From: Spirochaetia bacterium
Lineage (GTDB): Bacteria > Spirochaetota > Spirochaetia > Treponematales > Breznakiellaceae
DNA length: 51,454 bases
Assembly (NCBI GenBank): GCA_026002265.1
Contig: BOBG01000003.1
Location: 1-51,454 of the forward strand
Direction of reading: 5' to 3'
Notes under the pieces: model-generated
The model's input: only the letters and a program-made list of their open reading frames with translations
Told to the model about the DNA's origin: nothing
The model's database searches: none
Made by a program: the position numbers and the translations under genes
Part shown: positions 37,802 to 47,279 of the stretch, piece by piece
Numbering within the stretch: position 1 is the stretch's first letter
Layout of the letters: each line of letters begins with the position of its first letter

Positions 37802-38802
37802 AAAAGTTTTTTATTGTTGCATTGACAGTGGTGTTTTTTGGAGTACTGATGCCGGAACCGGTTTCCGCGGCAAACAAGGTGGTCATAAAATTGGCTTCGC
37901 TGATTCCGGAAAATACGCCGTGGGGGGTGGCGCTCAAACGGATGGCTTCAGAGTGGTCCCGGGCCACGAATGGCGAGGTTGAATTGCAGATTTACCATAA
38001 TGGTGTGGTCGGCGGCGAGGAAGACTGTCTCCGGAAACTCAAAAGTAACCAGATTCAAGGTGCAGTTTTTACTTCGATGGGTTTGAGCCTGATCACACCG
38101 GAAATTATGACGCTGAGCGTCCCTTTTTTGCTCAAAGATGATACTGAATTGGATTTTGTACTCGATGCTATTGGGGCGGATTTGGAGGTAAGAATCATCA
38201 AGCAGGGCTTCTTCCCGGTTGCATGGGCAAAATCCGGCTGGGTACAGTTTTTTTCCAAAAGTCCGGTGTGGTCACCGGCCGATCTGCGGAAATTAAAGGT
38301 AGCAACCGCTCCTGAGTCGCCTAAACTGACTGATACCTTCAAATCAATGGGCTTTCAATTGGTTCCGGCGAATCAAAACGATATGATGATTTTCCTCAGT
38401 TCAAATAAAATAGAGGCTCTGTATAGCAGTCCGATGGCTATGGCCGCGTCTCAACTATTTGCTATGGCTAAAAATATGGCATCGCTGAATATTGCACCGT
38501 TTATGGGTGCCGTTATTTTCAACCAACGTGCATGGCGCGCTATTCCGGACCAGTACAAACCCCGGCTTTTGGAAATAGCAGATTCCGTTGAAAAAGAGAT
38601 TTCTCTGTCTGTAGCTCAACTGGAGGCTGATGCTGTCCGTACCATGGTTTCTTATGGGTTGATTGTGAATCAGGTCAGCCCGGCGCAGGAGCAGCAGTGG
38701 ATCGATGAAGTTAATCGTGCGATGCCCTCCCTTTTAGGGTCGGTTTTTGACCGGGATCTCTATACAAAGATTACAGCTATATTGCAAAGTTACCGGAAAT
38801 AA
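37792..38802 (+). CDS. tatP: TRAP transporter substrate-binding protein (TatP/DctP type)
   Basis: A 336-residue periplasmic binding protein of the DctP family: signal peptide (F-F-I-V-A-L-T-V-V-F-F, cleavage after A near 27), V-I-K-L-A-S-L-I-P-E-N-T-P-W-G near 30-44, and the usual G-W-V-Q-F-F region near 150. The ATG at 37792 overlaps the TatT gene; the GTG at 37798, seven bases after GGAG, may be the true start. It matches the T. pallidum TatP arrangement, whose ligand is thought to be hydrophobic rather than a simple dicarboxylate. Confidence 0.92.
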   Translation: MVVKKFFIVALTVVFFGVLMPEPVSAANKVVIKLASLIPENTPWGVALKRMASEWSRATNGEVELQIYHNGVVGGEEDCLRKLKSNQIQGAVFTSMGLSLITPEIMTLSVPFLLKDDTELDFVLDAIGADLEVRIIKQGFFPVAWAKSGWVQFFSKSPVWSPADLRKLKVATAPESPKLTDTFKSMGFQLVPANQNDMMIFLSSNKIEALYSSPMAMAASQLFAMAKNMASLNIAPFMGAVIFNQRAWRAIPDQYKPRLLEIADSVEKEISLSVAQLEADAVRTMVSYGLIVNQVSPAQEQQWIDEVNRAMPSLLGSVFDRDLYTKITAILQSYRK

Positions 38803-38803
38803 A

Positions 38804-40657
38804 ATGTTAAAACGTATTGAGCAGTACCTCTGTATTTTTTCATTGATTTGTTTGACGCTTCTTCCGGTTGGAGAAATTATCGCCCGGTTTTTTAACACCG
38901 GGATTCCAGCGGCTGGAGGGATCACAGCACATCTCCTTTTGATGGTTGGACTTCTTACCGGAATGATCACAACCAGAGAAGGCGAACACCTTTCCATCGC
39001 ATTGATTCAAAATTTTTCCGGGAAATTGGGCGCTGATTCGGTGAAACGTTCAATCGGATCCTGCATCAATCTTTTATCAGCTTTTATCGTGACTATTGTG
39101 GCATGGAGTGCGGTTGCCTTCCTCCGGATCTCCCTTTCGCCGTGGCGCATGATCGGATTCATTCCGGATCAGGTGTTTGCACTGGTGATGCCCATCGGTT
39201 ATTTTGTCATAGCTCTCCGGTTTGCCCGGATGAGTAATTGTTCCGGAAAATGGCGGATTCTGCCGGTTGCTGCCGTGATCCTTGGTACATTATGTGCATT
39301 TCCGGCCATCACAAAAACGGTGTGGGGACTGGATACGCCGGATCCGGTGTTTGATCTGATCCTCCGGTTAGCGGATCTCAGTCTGGCACTGCGCTTTCCG
39401 GTTGTGATCATTATGATCATTGCCGCGTTTTGCGGGATGCCGTTGTTTGTGGTATTTGCCGGACTTTCGATTGTGTTGATTCAAGGTGCGGGCGGAGAAC
39501 TGGATGTTATATCAAATCAAGTGTACACGACACTTATCAACGACAGCTTCATACCGATTCCCCTGTTCACCTTAACCGGATTCTTTCTTTCCGAGAGCAA
39601 AGCCGGTGAGCGGCTCGTGAATCTCTTCCGGAGTCTTTTCAGTTGGCTGCCCGGCGGCATGATCATCGCGACTGTTGTTATCTGTGCGTTTTTTACGTCG
39701 TTTACCGGAGCATCCGGCGTGACGATTCTGGCATTGGGCGGGATTCTCTACTCGATTCTCCACGAGGTGAAGTACAGCGACAAATTTTCCATCGGGCTTT
39801 TGACCTCAGTCGGGAGCATCGGACTCCTGTTCCCGCCGAGTCTGCCGATTATTTTGGTTGGAACGAGTGCGCAAACCAACATTTTACATATGTTTTTGGG
39901 TGGAATCATCCCCGGAATCCTCTTGATCAGTGCGATCATCGTGTTTGGAATCATCATTTCAGTTAAAACCAAGATTCCGGTGACTCCCTTTTCTCTCCAA
40001 AAAGCGGGCCGGGCATTAAAAGATTCCGCGTTGGAGGTGATCCTCCCTTTTCTGTTGATCGCCGGTTATTTTTCCGGAACCCTTTCGCTCACGGAAACCG
40101 GCGCGGCCGCGGCTCTCTATATTTTTATCGTGGAAGTATGTGTGCACCGGGATATTAAATTCCGGGATCTACCGCAGGTGTTTGCGAAGGCGATTCCCAT
40201 TATCGGCGGCGTACTTTCCATTCTGGCGTTATCCCAAGCTCTTTCCTACTATATTATTGACACACAGGTGCCGGAAAATCTTGCACGGTGGATGCAGGGT
40301 GCGATTCAGTCGAAATATGTTTTTTTGCTCCTGCTCAACCTTGTGCTCCTCGTGGTCGGCTGTTTGATGGACATTTTTTCCGCGATTCTCGTTGTGCTGC
40401 CGTTGATCGTGCCGTTGGGACTTGTCTACGGAATCGATCCGGTGCACCTTGGAATCATTTTCATCACCAATTTGGAGGTCGGCTTTTTGACACCGCCGGT
40501 CGGCATGAATCTCTTTCTCGCGGCGTACCGGTTTGGCAAGCCTTTCGTAGCGGTCTGCCGGTACGTGTTTCCGTTTTTGCTGATTCAACTGATTGTGGTA
40601 CTGCTGGTGACCTATGTACCGTGGTTTTCAACGTTTTTGCCGAGTCTTTTTCAGTAA
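38804..40657 (+). CDS. fused TRAP transporter permease (small Q plus large M)
   Basis: A 617-residue membrane protein. The first about 160 residues form the four-helix small Q subunit. After a connecting helix region, the rest is the large M subunit with about twelve helices (motifs G-A-S-G-V-T-I-L-A-L-G-G, L-L-F-P-P-S-L-P-I-I-L, L-E-V-G-F-L-T-P-P-V-G-M-N-L). Fused QM permeases are standard in TRAP systems that use TatT. The ATG at 38804 follows the TatP stop by 1 base; an upstream GTG would overlap TatP deeply. FliG1 starts 3 bases after its stop. Confidence 0.94.
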   Translation: MLKRIEQYLCIFSLICLTLLPVGEIIARFFNTGIPAAGGITAHLLLMVGLLTGMITTREGEHLSIALIQNFSGKLGADSVKRSIGSCINLLSAFIVTIVAWSAVAFLRISLSPWRMIGFIPDQVFALVMPIGYFVIALRFARMSNCSGKWRILPVAAVILGTLCAFPAITKTVWGLDTPDPVFDLILRLADLSLALRFPVVIIMIIAAFCGMPLFVVFAGLSIVLIQGAGGELDVISNQVYTTLINDSFIPIPLFTLTGFFLSESKAGERLVNLFRSLFSWLPGGMIIATVVICAFFTSFTGASGVTILALGGILYSILHEVKYSDKFSIGLLTSVGSIGLLFPPSLPIILVGTSAQTNILHMFLGGIIPGILLISAIIVFGIIISVKTKIPVTPFSLQKAGRALKDSALEVILPFLLIAGYFSGTLSLTETGAAAALYIFIVEVCVHRDIKFRDLPQVFAKAIPIIGGVLSILALSQALSYYIIDTQVPENLARWMQGAIQSKYVFLLLLNLVLLVVGCLMDIFSAILVVLPLIVPLGLVYGIDPVHLGIIFITNLEVGFLTPPVGMNLFLAAYRFGKPFVAVCRYVFPFLLIQLIVVLLVTYVPWFSTFLPSLFQ

Positions 40658-40660
40658 AAA

Positions 40661-41695
40661 ATGGAAAAAAATAAAGAATTTGTAAAAGTAAACGCAGAGT
40701 CTAAGCACCGGAGGGTTGCAAAATTTCTCATTTTAATCGGCGCTGAGCGTGCATCTGAAATTCTCAAGCAACTGGATCCGGAACAAGTCAAGCTGATTTC
40801 CAATGAAATTGCCACGATCCGGGGTGTCAATGCCGCTGACGCGGCTGGAATCATGCAGGAATTTACCGGCATTTTTTCTGAGAGCGCCCGGCTTGAGCAA
40901 AATGCCTACGGCGGGGTTGAGACCGCGCGACGGATTCTCCATGGTGCATTCGGTGCCGAGAAGGGCGACGCGCTTCTCCACAAAAGCGTTCCGGCATCGA
41001 TGGCAAGTCCTTTCAGTTTTTTGGAGGATTATCCGGAAACGGAAATCGCCGGCCTTTTGCAGAATGAGACTCCGGCTCTTGAGGCAATGGTACTCACGAG
41101 AATGCGGCCGGAATCTGCTGCAAAGGTGCTTTCTTACACAGATCCGGAACGGAAAGCGGAAATAGCTAAACGGATCGCTCACCGGGGCGAGGTTTCGCCG
41201 GAAGTGATCCGGCACGTTGCAGAATCGCTCCAGAAAAAAGCTGAAAAATTGGAAAAAGTTGAGGAGCAAGCAGTTGACGGTGCGAGTACACTCGCTGCGA
41301 TTCTCCGAGCATCCGGCAGCTCGATTGGTTCAAAGATTCTTGATGATTTGACTGACAAGGATCCGATTCTCAGCGAGCAGATCCGGAGTCAAGTTCATAA
41401 GCTCGATGATATTGAAAAAGCTGATGATAAGCCGCTTCAGGACAAACTCCGGGAAATGGACGACAAAGACATTGTTCTGCTGCTGAAGGGAAAATCCCCC
41501 GGATTCACCGAAAAAATTTTGTCGAATATTTCGGCCGGCCACCGTTCCCAGATCCGGGAAGAAGAAAATATTATGGGTCCGGTTTCCCAGTGGGATATTG
41601 ATGTTGCAACGAGTCAATTTTTAATCTGGTTCCGGGAAAAGCGTCAAAAAGGCGAAATTCTTTTGATCGATGATGACGACATTATACGTGATTAA
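40661..41695 (+). CDS. fliG: flagellar motor switch protein FliG1
   Basis: A 344-residue FliG homologue. The N-terminal domain reads R-R-V-A-K-F-L-I-L-I-G, the middle region L-L-Q-N-E-T-P (in place of the usual E-H-P-Q-T), and the C-terminal domain holds M-D-D-K-D-I-V-L-L-L-K-G. Charged torque residues are partly altered, as in the FliG1 paralogue of spirochaetes, which is distinct from the motor FliG2. A C-terminal tail of about 40 residues is acidic (E-I-L-L-I-D-D-D-D-I-I-R-D). Its position at the end of the SurA-NusB-TRAP operon, away from other flagellar genes, fits a paralogue with separate control. Confidence 0.9.
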   Translation: MEKNKEFVKVNAESKHRRVAKFLILIGAERASEILKQLDPEQVKLISNEIATIRGVNAADAAGIMQEFTGIFSESARLEQNAYGGVETARRILHGAFGAEKGDALLHKSVPASMASPFSFLEDYPETEIAGLLQNETPALEAMVLTRMRPESAAKVLSYTDPERKAEIAKRIAHRGEVSPEVIRHVAESLQKKAEKLEKVEEQAVDGASTLAAILRASGSSIGSKILDDLTDKDPILSEQIRSQVHKLDDIEKADDKPLQDKLREMDDKDIVLLLKGKSPGFTEKILSNISAGHRSQIREEENIMGPVSQWDIDVATSQFLIWFREKRQKGEILLIDDDDIIRD

Positions 41696-41709
41696 ATACA
41701 AAAAAAAAC

Positions 41710-41738
41710 TTGTACGGACCGGCTTTCGGCATTAAACT
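41710..41738 (+). promoter_or_regulatory. promoter of the SDR-kinase genes
   Basis: TTGTAC (41710-41715), 17-base spacer, TAAACT (41733-41738). Confidence 0.65.
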
Positions 41739-41767
41739 ATGATTCTAGTGATTAAAAGGTAGGTTTT

Positions 41768-42955
41768 ATGGTAGCAACATTGATACGCGGTGCGGCTGTT
41801 CACAGTACCGGCTGCCCATGCACAGTTATCACAGAAAGGGCCGTAGCACATGAACTTCCGGAATACACACTGAGAATAGCCATTGATCCCGCATTAAAAA
41901 ACGGCGTTCTCGATGAAGACTCTGCATCTGAACTGATAAAAAAAACATACGCCGGCCAATCATGTGTGTGTATAATAAAGGACGGAAAACCGGATACTAT
42001 CTATTGGATCGCTTATAATTACGATGCGGCAAAAAAATGGCAGACCGGAAATGAGTCCTATATTCTGGGAAAAAAGTTGGAATCATCCGAAAGAATATGT
42101 GCAGAAGGTGCGGGTGCGAGCCTTCGGTCAAGTGTCGTAAAAGATAAAATTGCAGTGGTAACCGGCGGCGCGCAGGGCTTTGGTGAAGAAATTGTACGCG
42201 GGTTGGCCGCTTCCGGCGCACAGATCTTCATTGCAGACTTAAATATAGACGGTGCTGAAAAACTCGCTCAAGAGATCAATGCAGCGCAAAAAAGAACGGC
42301 AGCTTTTGCTGTCAAGGTTAATGTTGCCGATGAGGAATCGGTTGAGGCGATGTTTAAAACAATCGTTGAAACTACGGGTGGGCTTGATCTCTGCGTCAGT
42401 AATGCGGGTGTATTAAAAGCCGCGAGTGTTTTGGAACAGGATTTACATTCGTTTAAATTTGTTACCGATATTAATTATACCGGTTTTTTCCTTATATCAA
42501 AACACGCTGCGAGGCTGCTGCGTTTGCAAAACCGGAGCGCGCCTGATTGGAAAACCGACATTATCCAGATTAATTCTAAATCAGGATTTGAAGGATCAAA
42601 TAAAAATGGTGCATACTCCGGCGGTAAATTCGGCGGAATCGGACTTGTCGAAAGTTTTGCGCTCGAACTTATCGAATACAATATCAAGGTAAATGCCATC
42701 TGTCCGGGCAATTTTTTTGACGGCCCGCTCTGGTCAAATCCTGAAAAAGGACTTTTTGCCCAATATCTTCAAACCGGTAAAGTGCCCGGCGCGAAAACAG
42801 TGGCTGATGTTAAAGCATATTACGAAAATAAGGTCCCGATGAAACGAGGCTGCACCGGACCGGATGTTATGCGGGCGCTCTATTACATTGTGGAGCAAGA
42901 ATATGAAACCGGGCAAGCTGTTCCTGTTACCGGTGGACAAGTTATGTTACACTAG
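41768..42955 (+). CDS. SDR sugar-alcohol/ketose dehydrogenase with unusual N-terminal domain
   Basis: A 395-residue protein. Residues about 128-395 are a classical short-chain dehydrogenase: T-G-G-A-Q-G-F-G cofactor loop, N-A-G near 214-216, the catalytic S in I-N-S-K-S-G and Y-S-G-G-K. Its text is close to sorbitol-6-phosphate 2-dehydrogenases. The first about 120 residues are an extra module (C-P-C-T-V near 18-22, then T-I-Y-W-I-A-Y-N-Y) that I do not recognise; an additional catalytic or binding role is possible. The FGGY kinase starts 9 bases after its stop. Together with the SorE-like gene farther downstream it suggests a hexitol/ketose breakdown operon. Confidence 0.88.
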   Translation: MVATLIRGAAVHSTGCPCTVITERAVAHELPEYTLRIAIDPALKNGVLDEDSASELIKKTYAGQSCVCIIKDGKPDTIYWIAYNYDAAKKWQTGNESYILGKKLESSERICAEGAGASLRSSVVKDKIAVVTGGAQGFGEEIVRGLAASGAQIFIADLNIDGAEKLAQEINAAQKRTAAFAVKVNVADEESVEAMFKTIVETTGGLDLCVSNAGVLKAASVLEQDLHSFKFVTDINYTGFFLISKHAARLLRLQNRSAPDWKTDIIQINSKSGFEGSNKNGAYSGGKFGGIGLVESFALELIEYNIKVNAICPGNFFDGPLWSNPEKGLFAQYLQTGKVPGAKTVADVKAYYENKVPMKRGCTGPDVMRALYYIVEQEYETGQAVPVTGGQVMLH

Positions 42956-42964
42956 GAAAATCCT

Positions 42965-44464
42965 ATGAAATATGCACTAGCAGTTATTGACATTGGGATG
43001 ACAAATAAAAAAGTGGCCGTCTATGATGATACGCTCCATCAATTAAGCGCGGAATATTGCAATTTTCCGCCGGAATTAATTGACGGACTCGAAACCCACA
43101 ACCTTGCCGGCATGGAATCATGGTTTATTGAAAAACTCGCTGACGCTGCAAAACATTTCCCGGTAAAGGCCATTACAATTACAACACATGGCGCGACATT
43201 TGTGTGCGTGGGGAAAGATGCTAAGCCAGTTGTTCCTTGTGTGTACTATACTTATGAACCGGGTGAGGATTTTCACCGCCGGTTTTATGAACAGTTCGGA
43301 GCGCCGGAAGCTTTACAGCAACAGACCGGAACTCCTGCGTTTAAATCTATGATAAATCCGGCACAAGGTATTTTCTTTATAAAAGAAATATATCCGGAAT
43401 ATTTTGCAAAAACCACGCATTTACTCTGGTATCCTCAGTATTGGGGCTTTCGTTTTACTGGAAAAACCGGCTCCGAAGGCACTTATATGGGCTGCCATAC
43501 CTATATGTGGAATCAACTTGAAAACAAATTATCATCTGTAGCGCATGGGTTGGGAGTTGATACGCTTATTCCGGAACAGCTCGGTAATTCGTGGGATATT
43601 CTGGGAACTATTACCGGAGTATTAGCAGAAAAAACTGGCTTATCTCCCGATACCATCGTGACAATGGGGATACATGATTCAAATTCGTCACTGCTCCCCT
43701 ATTTTGCAAAAAAAGGCGAAATTGGATTTGTACTTAATTCAACCGGAACATGGTGCGTTATTATGAATCCGGTAAAAAAATACGGTTTTTCAGAAAATGA
43801 ATTGGGTAAAGTCGTATTTTTTAATATTTCAGCTTTCAGAAAACCGGTAAAAACTGCCATATTCCTCGGCGGCCAGGAATTTGAAACATGGTCAAAAGTA
43901 CTGATGAATATTCACCAGCGCAAGGACATACCGGGTTATAATGCCGCCCTATATTTTGAAATTTTAAAAGAAAGTCAAGCTTTTCTTATGCCGGAATTAA
44001 CACCTGGTTCCGGGCAATTTCCCTTGTCAAAAGCTAGAATTATTGAAAATGGCCGTAACTATATTTTTGCAGAAATTGCTGATAAAAACAATATTCCGCC
44101 GGTATTTAAAGATTACGAAAAAGGTATTGCGCTCTTGCGTATTTCCTTGGTACTGCAAACATTAACTGCACTTGAGAGGGCCGGACTTGAGCGCGGTGCA
44201 GAGGTTTTTACCGAAGGCGGATTCCGGAAAGATACTGCGTATAATACACTGCTTTCATCTGCGCTGCCGGATAACCGGGTATTTTTGACTGATATTGCTG
44301 AGGCAACTGCATTCGGCGCGGCAATGACCGCGAAAATGGCGATCACCTCAGAAAAACTTTCGGAACTTGCCGGTGATTTTGATATAGAGTATAAAGAAGT
44401 TCCCAAAAGTGATGAGAGCCTTTTAGGAAATTACCGGAGTAATTGGCTGAAATATACCGGATAA
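42965..44464 (+). CDS. FGGY-family carbohydrate kinase
   Basis: A 499-residue sugar kinase with the actin-like ATPase fold. The N-terminal phosphate loop is V-I-D-I-G-M-T-N-K-K. The sugar-binding part contains T-T-H-G-A-T-F near 76-82, with the catalytic Asp in G-I-H-D-S-N-S-S near 239-246. The adenosine part reads V-L-N-S-T-G-T-W. The text is nearest to the rhamnulokinase/fuculokinase side, but the substrate cannot be fixed from sequence. It follows the SDR gene and probably phosphorylates its ketose product or a related sugar. The operon is broken after it by repeats and a chemoreceptor. Confidence 0.92.
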   Translation: MKYALAVIDIGMTNKKVAVYDDTLHQLSAEYCNFPPELIDGLETHNLAGMESWFIEKLADAAKHFPVKAITITTHGATFVCVGKDAKPVVPCVYYTYEPGEDFHRRFYEQFGAPEALQQQTGTPAFKSMINPAQGIFFIKEIYPEYFAKTTHLLWYPQYWGFRFTGKTGSEGTYMGCHTYMWNQLENKLSSVAHGLGVDTLIPEQLGNSWDILGTITGVLAEKTGLSPDTIVTMGIHDSNSSLLPYFAKKGEIGFVLNSTGTWCVIMNPVKKYGFSENELGKVVFFNISAFRKPVKTAIFLGGQEFETWSKVLMNIHQRKDIPGYNAALYFEILKESQAFLMPELTPGSGQFPLSKARIIENGRNYIFAEIADKNNIPPVFKDYEKGIALLRISLVLQTLTALERAGLERGAEVFTEGGFRKDTAYNTLLSSALPDNRVFLTDIAEATAFGAAMTAKMAITSEKLSELAGDFDIEYKEVPKSDESLLGNYRSNWLKYTG

Positions 44465-44480
44465 AGGAAAGGGTTAACAT

Positions 44481-44526
44481 AAAAGCTGCGTATGTGTAAA
44501 CGATCTCCGGCTTGAGGAGTTTAAGA
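44481..44526 (+). pseudogene. 5' fragment of the SorE-like gene
   Basis: AAAAGCTG...GTGTAAACGATCTCCGG followed by CTTGAGGAGTTT matches codons 3-19 of the intact gene at 47881, with a short deletion. It lies directly after the kinase, where the dehydrogenase would be expected, and marks the original junction of the operon. Confidence 0.75.
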
Positions 44527-44554
44527 CCTCTCCGGGATGGGATTGGAAACCGAA

Positions 44555-44830
44555 CCGGAAAAAAGGTCTGACCCCAGAATAAATCAGAATCGGTAAAAGG
44601 TCTGACCCCTTCCAAAAACTGGAAACTGAATCAACCGGAAAAAAGGTCTGACCCCAGAATAAATCAGAATCGATGGGAAGGGTCAGACTCTTCCCACTAA
44701 ACTTTAAACCGGGAAATTGATTCTACGAGCACGGATATGAAAAACTGGAAACTGAATCAACCGGAAAAAAGGTCTGACCCCAGAATAAATCAGAATCGAT
44801 GGGAAGGGTCAGACTCTTCCCACTAAACTT
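44555..44830. repeat. REP-type repeat array with 126-bp tandem duplication
   Basis: GGTCTGACCCC recurs (44565, 44599, 44645, 44771), with inverted partners GGGTCAGACTCTTCCC at about 44680 and 44806. A 126-base unit (44614-44739) is repeated exactly at 44740-44865, and its last part is also the 3' end of the chemoreceptor gene. Similar motifs recur at 47175 and inside the transposase gene at 47791. Confidence 0.85.
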
Positions 44831-47030
44831 TAAACCGGGAAATTGATTCTACGAGCACGGATATGTGTTCTTTATTCTGAACGCTAATCGTATTAACTCT
44901 TCCTACGGCGCCGTTGATATGCTCCGCACCGGTCGATATTTCCTTCATTCCGCCGGTAATTTCCGCAGTTGTAGATTCGAGATTACGGCTTTCTTTTATG
45001 ACCTGCGATGAGCCTTCACTCATCTCCTGGGAGCTGTCTTTCACTTTCAACGTATAGTTATGCAAGAGGCTAATCGACTCCAAAATTTGCTTCGATCCCG
45101 CATTTTGTTCTTCCATAGACGCACGTATCGCATCTTCTTGCTCACGCACCATTTTCACGTTTTTGTCGATAGCTTCGAATTTATTCAAGACGTTTGCTGT
45201 GGATTTTGAGATTTTATCCATGGAATCCGTAATTTTCTTTAAAATAGTACCGATAGTTTGAGATTGTGCGCCGGAAGATACCGCAAGTTTTCGAATCTCA
45301 GCCGCTACCACTGCAAAACCTTTCCCGGATTCCCCGGCATGTGCCGCCTCTATCGCGGCATTCATCGATAGCAAATTCGTCTGACTGGCAATATTATCCA
45401 TGACGGCGTTAATTTGAAGCAGTCCTTCACTTTCGCTCAAAATTTCCTGTATATTTTTTGTAACTTCTTTCAAACCTTTCCGCCCGATTTCGCTTGCCTC
45501 ATCCAAATTTTTGACATTCCCGGCGTTTTTTATCAGCGTTTGTGTTACAGACTCAATATTACTCAGCATTTCCTCGACTGCGGAACTCGATTGATTCACA
45601 CTTTCCGCCTGCATATCAACATTATTCTGCATTACTTCAATATTTTTCGTTATTTGCTCCATTGTCGCATGAGTCTCTGTTACGGATGTACTCTGATTTA
45701 TCACTTTTTTCTGAATACCATGAATATTTGCGGCAATTTCGTTTACACTGGATGCTGTTTCATTCATGTTCACCGAAAGTTCTGTACCGGTATCGTATAA
45801 AACCGCCGCTTCACTCTTAATTGTAACAACCAAATCCCTGATTTTTGTCAATGTTGCATTAAAATACCGTGCCAAATCACCAATTTCATCGTTAGAATTA
45901 ATGTTCGCGCTGCGGGTCAGGTCACCCTCGCCTTCGGAAATATCCTTCAGGGTTAACGACAGAGCAACTATAGGTTTAGATATAGTTCCGGCGACAAAAA
46001 ATACTATAAGAGAAGCCGCTATTACTGAAATTATAACAAAGATTATCGTAAAAATTTTGAGCGTATTTGTTGCAGCAAAAGCAAATTCGCGCGGCGCCAT
46101 TGCATTAACCATAAAAATTGTTTTTGAATAACCTATGTTAAAAGGATAACTTACCCAAATCATAGTTTTCATTGGATATACGGCCGGCTTCAATGTTTCG
46201 GCAGAACTCATCATCGCTTTCAAACCGGCTGCTCCAAAAGTATCAAAGCCTTTCTCCGAAAAATTCGTACCGACAAATTCAGCCCTCGGGTGAGCCACTG
46301 TCATTTCATCTGCCGCAATAATCCCAATACGTCCCGAACCATAAGGCCTCAAAGTTAACGCGTACTCTTGAAGCGGTGCAAGATTCACCTGCATACCGAT
46401 AATACCAATTTTTTCGTTTTTATCAACTATGGGGCAGCGTATATCAATTAAAAGAGCCTGCTTATTCTCTATAGTTGCAAGATAGGGAAAACTCACAAAT
46501 TGATGATCTGAAAATTGTATGTTTTCATTAACTGTAGTTTCAAGTGTATTTTTGACAGAAACACTATTCATTACCGCATCAGGATTCGGGTAATTTTTCA
46601 AGACGTGCTTGCCGGAACTTGTATCAATGTATGGAATAAATTGTCCTGCAGAACTTGAAGCCGGCGTACCAATATATTCGGCGTCGTTCCCTTCAAGAAT
46701 GTCTTTTTTGAAAACAACATACGCACCGACAATTTCGGATTTTGCCGAAACAGTACTGTTGAGCATTTTCTCAAAAATGATCCTGCGGCGGTTCATCAGA
46801 AACGAATTGTAATCGCCCATAACCACAGCAAGTGATTCACACATCTCTATGTAAGGAATATACCTGTTTTTAATTTTTAGCGCCTGATTTTCCGCTATAT
46901 CCGTCATGTTAGCAATCACGGCGTTTTCCTGCAACTGAACAGCCCGCATAACCAAAACGGTAGAAATAACCGCGACCAAAAGAACCGTAACCGTTGCATT
47001 GATAAGCGTCAACTTAAATTTTAATTTCAT
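44823..47030 (-). CDS. methyl-accepting chemotaxis protein with dCache sensor
   Basis: A 735-residue chemoreceptor. The first membrane helix lies at about 8-30, a large periplasmic double-Cache-type sensor at about 31-330 (A-Y-V-V-F-K-K-D, then [10 protein letters not shown]), the second helix at about 345-368, then HAMP (S-K-P-I-V-A-L-S). The long signalling helices carry the hairpin tip with [20 protein letters not shown]. No C-terminal CheR-binding pentapeptide is seen. The ATG at 47030 has GGAG upstream. It is inserted between the two sugar-pathway gene groups, and its last 14 codons lie inside the tandem repeat. Confidence 0.95.
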   Translation of the reverse strand: MKLKFKLTLINATVTVLLVAVISTVLVMRAVQLQENAVIANMTDIAENQALKIKNRYIPYIEMCESLAVVMGDYNSFLMNRRRIIFEKMLNSTVSAKSEIVGAYVVFKKDILEGNDAEYIGTPASSSAGQFIPYIDTSSGKHVLKNYPNPDAVMNSVSVKNTLETTVNENIQFSDHQFVSFPYLATIENKQALLIDIRCPIVDKNEKIGIIGMQVNLAPLQEYALTLRPYGSGRIGIIAADEMTVAHPRAEFVGTNFSEKGFDTFGAAGLKAMMSSAETLKPAVYPMKTMIWVSYPFNIGYSKTIFMVNAMAPREFAFAATNTLKIFTIIFVIISVIAASLIVFFVAGTISKPIVALSLTLKDISEGEGDLTRSANINSNDEIGDLARYFNATLTKIRDLVVTIKSEAAVLYDTGTELSVNMNETASSVNEIAANIHGIQKKVINQSTSVTETHATMEQITKNIEVMQNNVDMQAESVNQSSSAVEEMLSNIESVTQTLIKNAGNVKNLDEASEIGRKGLKEVTKNIQEILSESEGLLQINAVMDNIASQTNLLSMNAAIEAAHAGESGKGFAVVAAEIRKLAVSSGAQSQTIGTILKKITDSMDKISKSTANVLNKFEAIDKNVKMVREQEDAIRASMEEQNAGSKQILESISLLHNYTLKVKDSSQEMSEGSSQVIKESRNLESTTAEITGGMKEISTGAEHINGAVGRVNTISVQNKEHISVLVESISRFKV

Positions 47031-47044
47031 ACTAGACTCCAAAT

Positions 47045-47071
47045 ATTATAACATAGCAAAAAAACTGTCAA
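47045..47071 (-). promoter_or_regulatory. chemoreceptor promoter
   Basis: On the minus strand TTGACA (47071-47066), 15-base spacer, TATAAT (47050-47045), just upstream of GGAG and the ATG. The hexamers are perfect although the spacing is short. Confidence 0.55.
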
Positions 47072-47159
47072 CATTTTTTGCTATACCGGAGACCCCTTCT
47101 CTGTGTACTTTAAAATTGGTGATTAATGTATTATACTCTATCGTCGGGAAAGGAAAATT

Positions 47160-47230
47160 GGAAACCGGAAAAAAGGTCTGACCCCTTCCAAAAACTGGAA
47201 ACTGAATAACCGGAAAAAGGTCTTGGAAAC
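47160..47230 (+). repeat. REP-type repeats upstream of the transposase gene
   Basis: ACCGGAAAAAAGGTCTGACC, AAAACTGGAAACTGAAT and CCGGAAAAAGGTCTTGGAAA repeat the text of the 44.6-kb array, consistent with mobilisation by the adjacent REP-associated transposase. Confidence 0.8.
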
Positions 47231-47279
47231 TGAATCAAAATAATCGCTCCGGACCATATTACATGTAGGAGGATGTAAT

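Noticed and set aside
44600..44830. possible CRISPR-like direct repeats
   Set aside because: Spacing is irregular, the repeats are inverted as well as direct, and no cas genes are present; a REP array fits better.
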